Below are positions 27,315 through 36,220 of a DNA stretch of 64,000 bases, piece after piece (position 1 is the stretch's first letter; the number at the start of each line of letters is the position of its first letter). Origin of the DNA: JAGQVA01 sp033764335 (GTDB lineage: Bacteria > Bacteroidota > Bacteroidia > J057); the NCBI GenBank assembly GCA_033764335.1, contig JANRJC010000017.1, forward strand, positions 186,001 through 250,000, read 5' to 3'. The position numbers and the translations under genes were made by a program. Under the pieces are notes generated by a model. That model was not told where the DNA came from. It worked only from the letters and a program-made list of their open reading frames with translations, and did no database searches.

Positions 27315-28823
27315 ATGACATCAAACGAAAAATTTAGCAGTCGTTGGGGACTGATTTTTACTGCACTCGGCATGGCTGTGGGCGCGGGTAATTTATGGCG
27401 ATTTCCCCGGCTAGCCGGACAATACGGGGGTACTTTCCTGATCCTCTGGATTATGTTCCTGATGATCTGGTCCCTACCGATTCTGATGGCAGAGTTTTCC
27501 ATCGGGAAAGCTTTCAAAAAAAGTGTAATCGGATCCTTTGCCCAATTAGCCGGGAAACGATACACCTGGATGGGGTATTTTATTACCCTTTGTGCTCTGG
27601 GAATTACTTTTTATTATTCGGTAGTTACGGCATGGGGGCTTCGTTACCTCGGGCTTTCGCTTTCCAACAGTTGGGCATCGCTTACTGGCGGAACAACGCT
27701 GGGGCAACATATTGCTGCGAATCCGAATTATATGACGGAATACTGGACGCAGATTTCCTCCGGTAGTTACCTTACCACCCTATTGCACATTGGGGCGGTT
27801 TTGCTGGGAGTTGCTTTTCTGATAAGGGGGGTGGAAAAAGGACTTGAACTAGCAAACCGCATCATGATCCCGGTGTTGTTTGGGTTACTAATTCTCACCG
27901 GGATTCTGGCGATGAACGTCGGCAACGGAATCAAAGGCCTCGAATACATCTTTACCGTCCGTCCAGAGTTATTTGGCGATGTAAACGTATGGATTGAGGC
28001 ACTTTCGCAATCAGCATGGTCCACGGGTGCGGGCTGGGGACTAATGATGACTTTTGCCGCGTATTCCCGTGAAAAAGAGGACGTTACCCTCAATATATTC
28101 ATCAGCGGATTCGGCGATAATTCTGCATCGCTTCTTGCCGGAATGGCCATTCTACCCGCTGTTTTTGCCCTCGCCTCCTCCGAGGCCGAAGCCATCACAT
28201 TTTTACAAAGTGGAAATCAGGCACTGGTTTTTAATATCGTCCCTCATTTTTTTGCAGAAATAACCGGAGGAGCCTTTTTATCAGTAGTGTTTTTTATTGT
28301 ATTTTTTCTTGCAGCTTTTAGTTCTCTCATCGCCATGATCGAACTTTTTATCAAAATGATCAGCGATATGGGAATTACCCGTAAAAAAGCAGCCATTACC
28401 GCCGGTACTTTCTGTATTGTATTGGGTCTGCCTTCGGCCTGGTCGCTGGACTTTTTCAACAATCAGGACTGGGTCTGGGGAATCGGGCTGATCGTTTCGG
28501 GGCTGTTTATCATTTTTGCGGTGCTAAAGTTTGGCGCAAAAAAATTCAAGGCACAATTTATAGATCAGGATTCGGACTTTCGGGTTCACAACCTGTATTT
28601 TATGATCGCCATCCCGTTAAACGTCGTGTTGGGCATCATCCTGATCCTGTGGTGGATGTCACGAGGATACGATGCCCATCCCTGGTTTGATGAAAATGGC
28701 AACTGGAATGTCATCAGCGTTTACAGCAACGCCACCATTGTAACCCAGTGGGCCGTGGTACTGATTTCGGGGATCGTGCTGAATCGTTTTCTCTATAAAA
28801 AGTTTGTCACAGATGTGAAATAA
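27315..28823 (+). CDS. Neurotransmitter:sodium symporter-family transporter
   Basis: 502 residues and about twelve membrane helices. The first helix carries the family signature GMAVGAGNLWRFPRLAGQYGG, which in LeuT-fold transporters lines the sodium and substrate sites, followed by WSLPILMAEFSIGKAF. It should import an amino acid or related solute with sodium across the inner membrane; the substrate is not predictable. It is followed at 18 bases by a membrane protein gene that may be co-transcribed. Confidence 0.94.
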   Translation: MTSNEKFSSRWGLIFTALGMAVGAGNLWRFPRLAGQYGGTFLILWIMFLMIWSLPILMAEFSIGKAFKKSVIGSFAQLAGKRYTWMGYFITLCALGITFYYSVVTAWGLRYLGLSLSNSWASLTGGTTLGQHIAANPNYMTEYWTQISSGSYLTTLLHIGAVLLGVAFLIRGVEKGLELANRIMIPVLFGLLILTGILAMNVGNGIKGLEYIFTVRPELFGDVNVWIEALSQSAWSTGAGWGLMMTFAAYSREKEDVTLNIFISGFGDNSASLLAGMAILPAVFALASSEAEAITFLQSGNQALVFNIVPHFFAEITGGAFLSVVFFIVFFLAAFSSLIAMIELFIKMISDMGITRKKAAITAGTFCIVLGLPSAWSLDFFNNQDWVWGIGLIVSGLFIIFAVLKFGAKKFKAQFIDQDSDFRVHNLYFMIAIPLNVVLGIILILWWMSRGYDAHPWFDENGNWNVISVYSNATIVTQWAVVLISGIVLNRFLYKKFVTDVK

Positions 28824-28841
28824 TTTTTTAAACCACCTGAG

Positions 28842-29411
28842 ATGAAATCCTCCAGTTATATTATTGAGCTTATCGTTGCCGGAGCCGGAGCGATGGTCTG
28901 GCTGATATTGATATTGTTTATTTTTGTCGGTTACGACTGGATTTCGCTTCCGCTGATTAGCGAACCGGCACTGGTGATTGTTTTTTCACCCTTTTTGTAC
29001 ATTGCAGGAGTAGTCACCGACCGGCTGGTGGACAACCTGTTTGACCGGTGGTTTAAGGAAAACTACAAAAACCCCGGATTTTTGGGCAAAGAAGAATACA
29101 TCATCGCCCGGACCAAAATCTACACACGCTCCGACAGCCTTCGCGAGTTGATCGAATACAGCAAAATGCGCATCCGAATCTGTCGTGCCTGGGCCTTCAA
29201 CAGCATGATGATCATGATTGCGGGCGATTTGTTTGTGCTGTTGTCCCACTCCCCCTTTGAATTGTGGAGCCAGCGTTGGGGTGCCTTTGCGGGCATAACC
29301 GTCAGCTTTCTGCTATTTTCCTTCCTTTCCTTCCGCGCCTGGCGAAGCCTGAGCCTGAAAGAGGCAGAGTATCTGGCGATCCAAAGCAAGGTGTTGGATG
29401 AGATGAGGTGA
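28842..29411 (+). CDS. Membrane protein of unknown function
   Basis: 189 residues with about four hydrophobic helices (near 8-28, 38-58, 123-140 and 150-168) and a charged loop of about 60 residues between the second and third. No motif I recognise. The 18-base gap from the sodium symporter suggests one transcript. It is the last ordinary gene before the RHS array. Confidence 0.75.
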   Translation: MKSSSYIIELIVAGAGAMVWLILILFIFVGYDWISLPLISEPALVIVFSPFLYIAGVVTDRLVDNLFDRWFKENYKNPGFLGKEEYIIARTKIYTRSDSLRELIEYSKMRIRICRAWAFNSMMIMIAGDLFVLLSHSPFELWSQRWGAFAGITVSFLLFSFLSFRAWRSLSLKEAEYLAIQSKVLDEMR

Positions 29412-29440
29412 GGAATAATACGAAGATATAAATACCTAAT

Positions 29441-29565
29441 TTGAAAGGGAGATCGAGAGGGACGCAATTCAAAATGTCGCCCTACGGTCGGTTCTCAGAA
29501 AAGGTCCCTCCTCGCTATCGCTCGTTCGGGATGACAGTTTTGTTGTCAAAAGCGCGCTTCTCCGG
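29441..29565. repeat. Probable dispersed intergenic repeat at the edge of the RHS array
   Basis: The stretch has GAGGGAC near 29456 and its inverse GTCCCTC near 29504, and contains the words CTCGCTATCGCTCGTTCGGG and ATGACAG, which look like the short non-coding repeats scattered through many bacterial genomes. It sits exactly where the RHS array starts. The repeat status cannot be tested inside this window. Confidence 0.3.
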
Positions 29566-31230
29566 ATGGAGAAAGGCGATTTGCATCAGATGGATGATGC
29601 CGGGGCCATTACGGGCACGCCCTCTTTTTATGAACGGCTGACCTATGCCGATGCGCGGGGTAATATCGCGACCTTAAAACGTTCGGGTTTGTATCCCACC
29701 TCCGGCGGTTGTTTTGCCACCGGCCTATTTGACAACCTCACGTATAGTTATGCCGCAGGCACCAACCGCCTGCGCGACATTTCCGATGCCGCTTCCTCCT
29801 CGATCCGCACCCACGGATACAAGTATTACAATGTGTCCGGTGGCGATTATGGTTACGATGCCAATGGCAATATCACCTACGATCCTTCCAAAGGAATCAC
29901 GATTACCTACAACTACCTCAACAAAGCCACGCTCATAGACTTTGGCAGCGGCAAAAAAATTGAGTATATTTATGACGCAGGGGGCACCAAACTCACCAAA
30001 ACCGTGAAACTCAGCAACGCCGTACAATATTATCAGCACTACCCTTCGAGTACCTCAGGGCAAGTGGGTGGCATCGAATACCGCCAAAACCCCGTCGGCA
30101 ACGCCGAGATCGAAGCCCTTTACCACAGCGAAGGGCGCGTCGCCTACACCGCCGGCACCAATCCGAAATACGAATATACCCTCAGGGATCATCTCGGCAA
30201 CACAAGGCTCACCTTCTGCGATCTCAACGGCGACGGCGCAGTGCAGACGCCTTCGGAGATACTGCAAGAGAATCATTATTATGCTTTCAGCCTCTCCCTC
30301 CACGGCCCGTGGATGAACGCTGCCGCGCCGGACAACTTGTACCAATACAGCGGGAAGGAACTACAACCCGATCATGGGCTGGGGTGGCTCGACTTTGGCG
30401 CGCGGATGTATATGCCGGAGGCGGGAAGGTTTACGACTATAGACCGGTTTAGTGAAAAGTATTATTCTTTGGCTCCTTATCAGTATGCAGCCAATAATCC
30501 GGTACTTTTTACGGATGTTAATGGGGATAGTATTTGGACGAGTTCTAGATATACACAGGCTAATAATGGCCGGATTTTATCTATTACGCACACAATTCAT
30601 GCGACGGGAAAAATTTTATATGAGGGTAACGTTGGAGCAAGTCAAATTGCAACGGATTTAAACACTAGATTGAATTCTCAAAAAAAGGTAGAAATCATTA
30701 AAAACCCAGATGGAACCACAATGACGGTGAATTATGAATTTGCGGCATCGTTTTCAGGAGCTACTTCAATGGATAATGTACTTGCTACGGACCACTTGAT
30801 AGTAATCGTAGAGGATGTTTTAGGAGGAAGCGACCCTAGTTTGGGAGGCGGACCAGCAGGTGGGATTGCCGAAGTTGGAGGACAAATTGCATATGTAGAA
30901 AAAAGTTCTAGTCAAACAGCTATGGTTGAAAATGCCTTTCATGAGTTAGGACATAATATGGGTTTGATACATCCGATTACAAATGAACCCCATAATCCCA
31001 TGTCTTATCACCCGACCGGAGATGGAGCAGATTACAGCTTATCTCAAATGAAGAACATAGTCCAGAGCGATCAAAATAGAGGTACAAACTCCGTAAGCAT
31101 GGGTACTATGTTTTCTACAATGAGAGAAAATACTTGGGGGAAATCTACAAATGAGCGTCCTTTTAGAATGACACCTTCACAAAGGTTTTTTATCCCCCGC
31201 CCTGTTAAAAACCCCATAAAACACCCCTAA
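29566..31230 (+). CDS. RHS cassette A: core fragment with metzincin-type C-terminal domain
   Basis: 554 residues. Residues 1-325 are YD/RHS repeats and the RHS core (GYDANGNITYD, DHLGNTRLTF, YQYSGKELQPDHG, GARMYMPEAGRF), ending at TDVNGD. The rest is a variable, AT-richer domain with HELGHNMGLIH at residues 459-469 (DNA 30940-30972), the HExxHxxGxxH zinc site of metzincin proteases, and a Met-turn candidate at Met479 in HNPMSY. There is no signal peptide and no N-terminal shell, so it is a truncated RHS or an orphan tip. The ATG is the first in frame, not a proven start. The protease would act on a neighbour cell or in the envelope (inference); the next gene is the candidate immunity. Confidence 0.82.
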   Translation: MEKGDLHQMDDAGAITGTPSFYERLTYADARGNIATLKRSGLYPTSGGCFATGLFDNLTYSYAAGTNRLRDISDAASSSIRTHGYKYYNVSGGDYGYDANGNITYDPSKGITITYNYLNKATLIDFGSGKKIEYIYDAGGTKLTKTVKLSNAVQYYQHYPSSTSGQVGGIEYRQNPVGNAEIEALYHSEGRVAYTAGTNPKYEYTLRDHLGNTRLTFCDLNGDGAVQTPSEILQENHYYAFSLSLHGPWMNAAAPDNLYQYSGKELQPDHGLGWLDFGARMYMPEAGRFTTIDRFSEKYYSLAPYQYAANNPVLFTDVNGDSIWTSSRYTQANNGRILSITHTIHATGKILYEGNVGASQIATDLNTRLNSQKKVEIIKNPDGTTMTVNYEFAASFSGATSMDNVLATDHLIVIVEDVLGGSDPSLGGGPAGGIAEVGGQIAYVEKSSSQTAMVENAFHELGHNMGLIHPITNEPHNPMSYHPTGDGADYSLSQMKNIVQSDQNRGTNSVSMGTMFSTMRENTWGKSTNERPFRMTPSQRFFIPRPVKNPIKHP

Positions 31231-31241
31231 AATGATTAATT

Positions 31242-31757
31242 ATGAAGAATCTGGTTCTCATTTTTCTTTCCATCTTGTGGTTATGTGCTACAAACACTAA
31301 GCTATTTAAACCCTCTCAAGCAAAAACCTGTAAGCTAAAAATCTATGTCGCTAACCAATCTACGATTGACTCCATCATAACTGTTTTTATAGCCATTGAT
31401 AGTCAAATCGTAATTAATGAAAAAGTGGTAAATCCTCACATTTCCTCGTATTGGGAAGAATTCTCAGTGAATTTGAGAGCAGGAAAAAAAGATTTTACCA
31501 TATCCATTGAAAATTCGCAAGTTAAAAAAGATACCTCTATCCAAATATACAATGACATCGAAATATTTGTATGGTATATTCGAAACCCAAATCCTCAAAA
31601 GTATTTTAACCCTAAAATATATCAAATGATGGCTGACAGTTCCATCAATGTACGCAATTACAAATTATTTGTAGATAGTCTTTATCAAAACAAAATAATA
31701 GAAAATTCAAATGAACCTCTCTACAAAGAAGAAATATGGATCAAGGTAAAAGAGTAG
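31242..31757 (+). CDS. Exported protein, candidate immunity to cassette A
   Basis: 171 residues with a signal peptide (MKNLVLIFLSILWLCATNTK) and a mature part rich in beta strands, no known motif. It starts 11 bases after the RHS-A stop, is AT-rich like the toxin tip, and is directly followed by cassette B, the position taken by immunity genes in polymorphic toxin arrays. Export would place it in the periplasm where an extracytoplasmic protease could be blocked. Function rests on position only. Confidence 0.65.
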   Translation: MKNLVLIFLSILWLCATNTKLFKPSQAKTCKLKIYVANQSTIDSIITVFIAIDSQIVINEKVVNPHISSYWEEFSVNLRAGKKDFTISIENSQVKKDTSIQIYNDIEIFVWYIRNPNPQKYFNPKIYQMMADSSINVRNYKLFVDSLYQNKIIENSNEPLYKEEIWIKVKE

Positions 31758-31850
31758 CTTTACCCAGCCTCGATACAAATCAACCGCCTGCGCGATATCG
31801 CCGATGCCGCTTCCTCCTCGATCCGCACCCACGGATACAAGTATTACAAT

Positions 31851-33194
31851 GTGTCCGGTGGCGATTATGGTTACGATGCCAATGGCAATATCACCTACGA
31901 TCCTTCCAAAGGAATCACGATTACCTACAATCACCTCAACAAACCCTCGCTCATAGACTTTGGCAGCGGCAAAAAAATTGAGTATATTTACGATGCCTCC
32001 GGCACCAAACTCACCAAAACCGTGAAACTCAGCAACGCCGTACAATATTATCAGCATTATGTGGGCGGCATCGAATACCGCCAAAACCCCATCGGCAACG
32101 CTGAAGTCGAAGCCATTTATCACAGCGAAGGCCGCGTCGCCTACACCGCCGGAGCCAATCCGAAGTATGAGTACAGTATTAAAGATCACTTAGGCAATAC
32201 CCGATTGACCTTCTGCGACCTCAACGGCGACGGCGCAGTGCAGACGCCTTCGGAGATACTGCAAGAGAATCATTACTATCCCTTCGGCCTCTCCCTCCAC
32301 GGCCCATGGATGAACGCCGCCGCGCCGGACAACTTGTACCAGTACTCGGGCAAGGAGTTGCAGTCTGATCATGGGCTGGGGTGGCTGGATTTCGGGGCGC
32401 GGATGTATATGCCGGAGGCGGGGCGGTGGAATGGGGTGGATGCGATGGCCACCACAATGCCAGAAGGAAGTACTTATAATTATGTATTTAACAACCCTAT
32501 TCTGCGTATTGATCCAGACGGACAAGACGGACGAGTCCGATATGACGGGGGGAAAGGTACTAAAGATAACCCTCATGTAGTGACAATAACAGCAAACTAT
32601 TATTACAACAAAAACAGTTTTTCGAAAGATGAAGTAGGTGCTTTTAATGCTGCGCTTGAGACGTATAACAATAGTTCCCATTCGTCAGGCAATGAAAAGA
32701 AAGGAACTTATACTGTTTACAAATATGAGCTAAGTGCAGTTGCAGTTGACAGTGATGCTGACGCATGGATTAAAGCTTCAGAAGATACTTTTGAAGGGAC
32801 ATCTGGCGAAACAAGGATATATGGAAATGTATTAGATCGAACTAGTGATCCGGAAGATAAAGCCTTGGCATTTGACCTCAATGGTAAAAAAATAAGCTTA
32901 AATGATGCTTCATTGAGCAAATTCAAAGAATCAGGAGGTGATCTTAATGTTGGGCTGAGAAGTACTTATTTGCATGAAATAGGTCACAATCTAGGTGGAG
33001 AACATGGCGATGCAAGCCCCATGGGAGCTCATGTTACTGTTTTTTACAGGAAGGCTGATCCTAATTGTATGGGAAACTGCCCCCAAGTACCGTCAACAGA
33101 AATTAAAACGCTTTCGAAGAAATTTACCCCAACTATAATAAATCGGATTAACAAGCCTGTAGGTCGCAATTATCTTGACTATGAGAAAAAATAA
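31851..33194 (+). CDS. RHS cassette B: core fragment with a second metzincin-type domain
   Basis: The conserved core starts at 31782 (NRLRDIADAASSS), but no ATG opens it: the only in-frame codon that could start is GTG at 31851, and the frame runs back into the TAG of the preceding immunity gene. From 31851 there are 447 residues, with the RHS core to DPDGQD (32511-32526) and then a variable domain unrelated to that of cassette A. HEIGHNLGGEHGD at residues 375-387 (DNA 32973-33011) is an HExxHxxGxxHxD metzincin zinc site; Met391 in SPMG is a possible Met-turn, unusually close. The lack of a proper start suggests a silent cassette. Confidence 0.75.
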   Translation: MSGGDYGYDANGNITYDPSKGITITYNHLNKPSLIDFGSGKKIEYIYDASGTKLTKTVKLSNAVQYYQHYVGGIEYRQNPIGNAEVEAIYHSEGRVAYTAGANPKYEYSIKDHLGNTRLTFCDLNGDGAVQTPSEILQENHYYPFGLSLHGPWMNAAAPDNLYQYSGKELQSDHGLGWLDFGARMYMPEAGRWNGVDAMATTMPEGSTYNYVFNNPILRIDPDGQDGRVRYDGGKGTKDNPHVVTITANYYYNKNSFSKDEVGAFNAALETYNNSSHSSGNEKKGTYTVYKYELSAVAVDSDADAWIKASEDTFEGTSGETRIYGNVLDRTSDPEDKALAFDLNGKKISLNDASLSKFKESGGDLNVGLRSTYLHEIGHNLGGEHGDASPMGAHVTVFYRKADPNCMGNCPQVPSTEIKTLSKKFTPTIINRINKPVGRNYLDYEKK

Positions 33195-33774
33195 TATATT
33201 GTTATTACTCGCAGTAATTTTGTTATCACCCACATTTTACAGAGCATCACCAGTTTATAAAAACGGAGACACGCTATCCGTCACCGGTTACGCAGTCATT
33301 TCAGTTGACCGAAAGGCTGCTAAGTCTATTGAAAATAACACAACAGATGAGAAAAGAAAGAAAAAGGTTTTGATTGATTTTGATGCGGAGATTTTTTTCA
33401 TGAATACGGGAACGAATGAATCTCAAACTCCCCAAATAAGAGACATAGCATTGACTGCCGTGAATCAAAAAGACAGTGTTTATATTCTACTACGACCACA
33501 AGCCTATTTGGAACTTTTGACCATTTTTTGTTTTAATGACCAACCCCAAATTCTGATAAGGGCATCCTCTTTGCCGCTTACCCGATTTAGAAAAATAAAA
33601 GGCTTGCCGACTTTCAAAGGTAAGAGAGTAGTGATTTATAAAATTGAAGGAGATTTTCTTGTTTGGAAAGTAGATGAATGTGTCAAAAATCTATTAGAAG
33701 GAAGTTTTATGGAGAATAGTAATTACACATATTTATTAATGCCCATAGATTACAGGTACATTCAGTTGTTGTAA
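33181..33774 (+). CDS. Exported protein, candidate immunity to cassette B
   Basis: About 197 residues from the ATG at 33181, overlapping the end of cassette B by 14 bases. The N-terminus is a signal peptide (MRKNNILLLLAVILLSPTFYRAS); the mature part is lysine-rich with mixed strands and no known motif. AT-rich, like the toxin tip. Position after the toxin tip, translational overlap and export fit an immunity protein. Confidence 0.65.
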   Translation: MRKNNILLLLAVILLSPTFYRASPVYKNGDTLSVTGYAVISVDRKAAKSIENNTTDEKRKKKVLIDFDAEIFFMNTGTNESQTPQIRDIALTAVNQKDSVYILLRPQAYLELLTIFCFNDQPQILIRASSLPLTRFRKIKGLPTFKGKRVVIYKIEGDFLVWKVDECVKNLLEGSFMENSNYTYLLMPIDYRYIQLL

Positions 33775-33781
33775 AAATAGC

Positions 33782-34243
33782 GTATATTTATGCTTGCCCA
33801 AACTCACCAAAACAGTGAAACTCAGCAACGCCGTGCAATATCAAGTCAAACCCTTCGGCCTCTCCCTCCACGGCCCATGGATGAACACCCCCGCGCCGGA
33901 CAACCTGTACCAGTACAGTGGGAAGGAACTACAACCCGATCATGGGCTGGGGTGGCTCGACTTTGGCGCGCGAATGTATATGCCGGAGGCGGGAAGGTTT
34001 ACGACTCCAGACCGGTTTAGTGAAAAGTATTATTCTTTGGCTCCTTATCAGTATGCAGCAAATAATCCCACTTTATTTACAGAATATAATGATGCAAGGT
34101 TGGTTCAGGGAAATGCAAGTGTTCATTTTACAGAACAGGTGCGGGTACAGATAAATCCAACTTTGGGAGGGGTTAAAAAGTTGTATTATCCCAATCATCA
34201 TATAAACATAGAGATGACTGTTGCCTTTAATTACAAAAAATGA
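33782..34243 (+). pseudogene. RHS cassette C: core with internal deletion and short C-terminal tail
   Basis: Core homology starts at GTATATTTATG and is then out of frame for a few codons before TKLTKTV-like sequence resumes at 33794. About 230 bases of core, from AVQYY to PFGLSLHG as seen in cassette B, are missing at about 33843. The remaining core (GPWMNTPAPDN, GWLDFGARMYMPEAGRF, DRFSEKYYSLAPYQYAANNP) matches cassette A more closely than B. After NNPTLF comes a unique tail of about 55 residues with no motif. The frame from a TTG at 33794 stays open to 34243, where its TGA overlaps the next ATG as ATGA. Confidence 0.65.
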
Positions 34244-34794
34244 GAACTATGCAATCATGTATTATAACCTTTTTGTTTTTCGTTATCTCCTCTTCGGTTA
34301 TTTGGGGGCAATCTTCGCGTCTTATCCAGTTACCCGAATATTATAAAGGTAGTGGGGTCATTATTTGCGATAGCAGCAAGATCCCTATACACACTGATTT
34401 TAAATCCTTTTTTGTTGTTTCGATAGAGGAAGCCCGCTTGGCAGAAACAATACTACAAAAAGACATAAAACGATTTTTCAAGGAACGTTATGTTATTTTC
34501 CCGAAAGAACGGTCCTCTTCGGTATCAGAAAAACGAAAGTGGGAAAAAACGATTACGCGAGTGAATGCTGCTAAACGATATAAACATTATTACCGGCAGT
34601 ATGCGGGTTTCATTAGTTTCAATAATGAAAAAATAATACTCATCGGATTGCTTAATTTTAAGCACACCCGAAAATCAGCGAAACATTTCAGGAACTGGGA
34701 AAACGAAATCATCGTTGGATTTGGAGAATTTTATGAAAAAAATAGTGATATGATATTTATAAATATTCCGTCAGAAACTATTTTTGATTTATAA
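34240..34794 (+). CDS. Exported protein, candidate immunity to cassette C
   Basis: 184 residues with a signal peptide (near MQSCIITFLFFVISSSVIWG, cleavage after GQ). The mature domain is basic and aromatic, no known motif. The ATG overlaps the stop of the cassette C tail (ATGA), the tight coupling expected for a toxin-immunity pair. Cassette D starts 10 bases after its stop. Confidence 0.65.
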   Translation: MRTMQSCIITFLFFVISSSVIWGQSSRLIQLPEYYKGSGVIICDSSKIPIHTDFKSFFVVSIEEARLAETILQKDIKRFFKERYVIFPKERSSSVSEKRKWEKTITRVNAAKRYKHYYRQYAGFISFNNEKIILIGLLNFKHTRKSAKHFRNWENEIIVGFGEFYEKNSDMIFINIPSETIFDL

Positions 34795-34816
34795 CATTTG
34801 GAAGCCGTACAATAAC

Positions 34817-35344
34817 ATGGGCGGCATCGAATACCGCCAAAACCCCATCGGCAACGCTGAGATCGAAGCCATATACCACAGTGAAGGCCGCGTCGCCTAC
34901 ACCGCCGGAGCCAATCCGAAGTACGAATACAGCATTAAGGACCACTTGGGAAACACAAGATTAACCTTCTGCGACCTCAACGGCGACGGCGCCGTACAGA
35001 CGCCTTCGGAGATTTTGCAGGAAATCACTAGTATGCTTGCATCCGCCCCCGCGGACCCCTTCGGCCTCTCCCTCCACGGCCCGTGGATGAACGCCCCCGC
35101 GCCGGACAACCTGTACCAGTACAGCGGGAAGGAGTTGCAGCTCGAAGATCCCTTTACAGGGACTGACCACGGGCTGGGGTGGCTCGACGGAGTTTACCCT
35201 GAGCTCAGTCGAATGGACGCCAGGATGTATATGCCGGAGGTGTCCATCAACCCCACTATCCATCCGGAATATTGCAAATGTACTCTTCAGTTGCGCGATA
35301 ACGCGGTTAGGATACTATACAAAGTCAGGGGTATATTTGTTTGA
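34817..35344 (+). pseudogene. RHS cassette D: core fragment with in-frame insertions
   Basis: Core homology starts at 34805 (GCCGTACAATA) and covers GGIEYRQNPIGNAEIEAIYHS through DLNGDGAVQTPSEILQE. Then NHYYP of the other copies is replaced by an unrelated stretch of about 12 residues, DHGLGW is preceded by an extra LEDPFTGT-like stretch, and GWLDFGARMY reads GWLDGVYPELSRMDARMY. The core breaks off after MYMPEV; the remaining 40 residues resemble nothing in the other copies. No immunity gene follows, since AbiE starts 46 bases later. It looks like a decayed cassette. A TTG at 34784 could extend the frame. Confidence 0.6.
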
Positions 35345-35389
35345 GAAATTTATATTTTATATCTTTACTGTGATTTATAAACTCACTAT

Positions 35390-36217
35390 ATGGCTATAAA
35401 AAATAAAAATATATCCTTTCAGGCAATAAACCTACTTGACAAACTGATTGAAACAAAACAGTTGGGGTTTGATATTGACAAGGCATATCAGCTTTTGCCA
35501 AACTCTACTACCGATGCCGTAAGACGACTATTGAGCGATATGACAAAACGGGGTTTGCTTATGCGGGTAAAGGAAGGACTTTATTACGTTATTCCCTTTG
35601 AACAAGACCCTGAAACTTTTATGCCCGATTGGCATTTGCTTTCACCGTATTTGGCGGGCGATGCCCATTATTATATTGGCTATTTTTCCGCTTTGCAAAT
35701 CCACAGTCTGACAACCCAGCCCCTTCTGAAAGAGCAAATTGTGGTAAACAAACAAATCAAGCCTTCAACACTTACGGTAAAAGATATTCCCTTTCAGTTT
35801 ATTTATCACAACGAAGAACATTTTTTCGGCAATAAAAAAACGTGGATTGACAGGTTCAACCAAGTACAGTGTTCGGATTTAGAGAAAACTTTTATTGACT
35901 CTCTGTTCAAACCACAATATTCAGGTGGAATTACGGAAATTACCAAAGCCCTTTACAAAGCAAAAGAACAAATTAATTACCAAAAATTACGGGATTATGC
36001 GATAGACTTCCATTCACAAGCAGTAATAAAGCGATTGGGGTTTCTTTTAGAATTGTTAGAAATTCAAAACCCTGAAATTGACAAACTGCAAAAGTTGCGG
36101 ACAAATTCGTTTGTCTTGTTAGAACCCTCCTATCCCAAAGAAGGCAAAACGATTTTCCGCTGGGCAATTCAACAAAATATTAACAACGATTCTCTTCTTT
36201 CCCCCATTTACAGTTGA
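35390..36217 (+). CDS. abiEi: AbiEi-type antitoxin / transcriptional repressor
   Basis: 275 residues. The N-terminal winged helix (residues about 10-70, with DAVRRLLSDMTKRGLLMRVKEG split over the wing) and the following domain (SPYLAGDAHYYIGYFSALQI, then the LEKTFIDSL region) are those of AbiEi, the antitoxin of the type IV AbiE abortive-infection system. AbiEi represses its own operon rather than binding the toxin directly. It is followed after 3 bases by the AbiEii gene. It lies inside the RHS array between fragments D and E, with AT-rich codon use unlike the RHS core. Confidence 0.87.
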   Translation: MAIKNKNISFQAINLLDKLIETKQLGFDIDKAYQLLPNSTTDAVRRLLSDMTKRGLLMRVKEGLYYVIPFEQDPETFMPDWHLLSPYLAGDAHYYIGYFSALQIHSLTTQPLLKEQIVVNKQIKPSTLTVKDIPFQFIYHNEEHFFGNKKTWIDRFNQVQCSDLEKTFIDSLFKPQYSGGITEITKALYKAKEQINYQKLRDYAIDFHSQAVIKRLGFLLELLEIQNPEIDKLQKLRTNSFVLLEPSYPKEGKTIFRWAIQQNINNDSLLSPIYS

Positions 36218-36220
36218 ACA

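Noticed and set aside
31707..32681. Minus-strand frames opposite the RHS cores
   Set aside because: They recur opposite every core copy as mirror images of the conserved GC-rich repeat and carry no features of their own.
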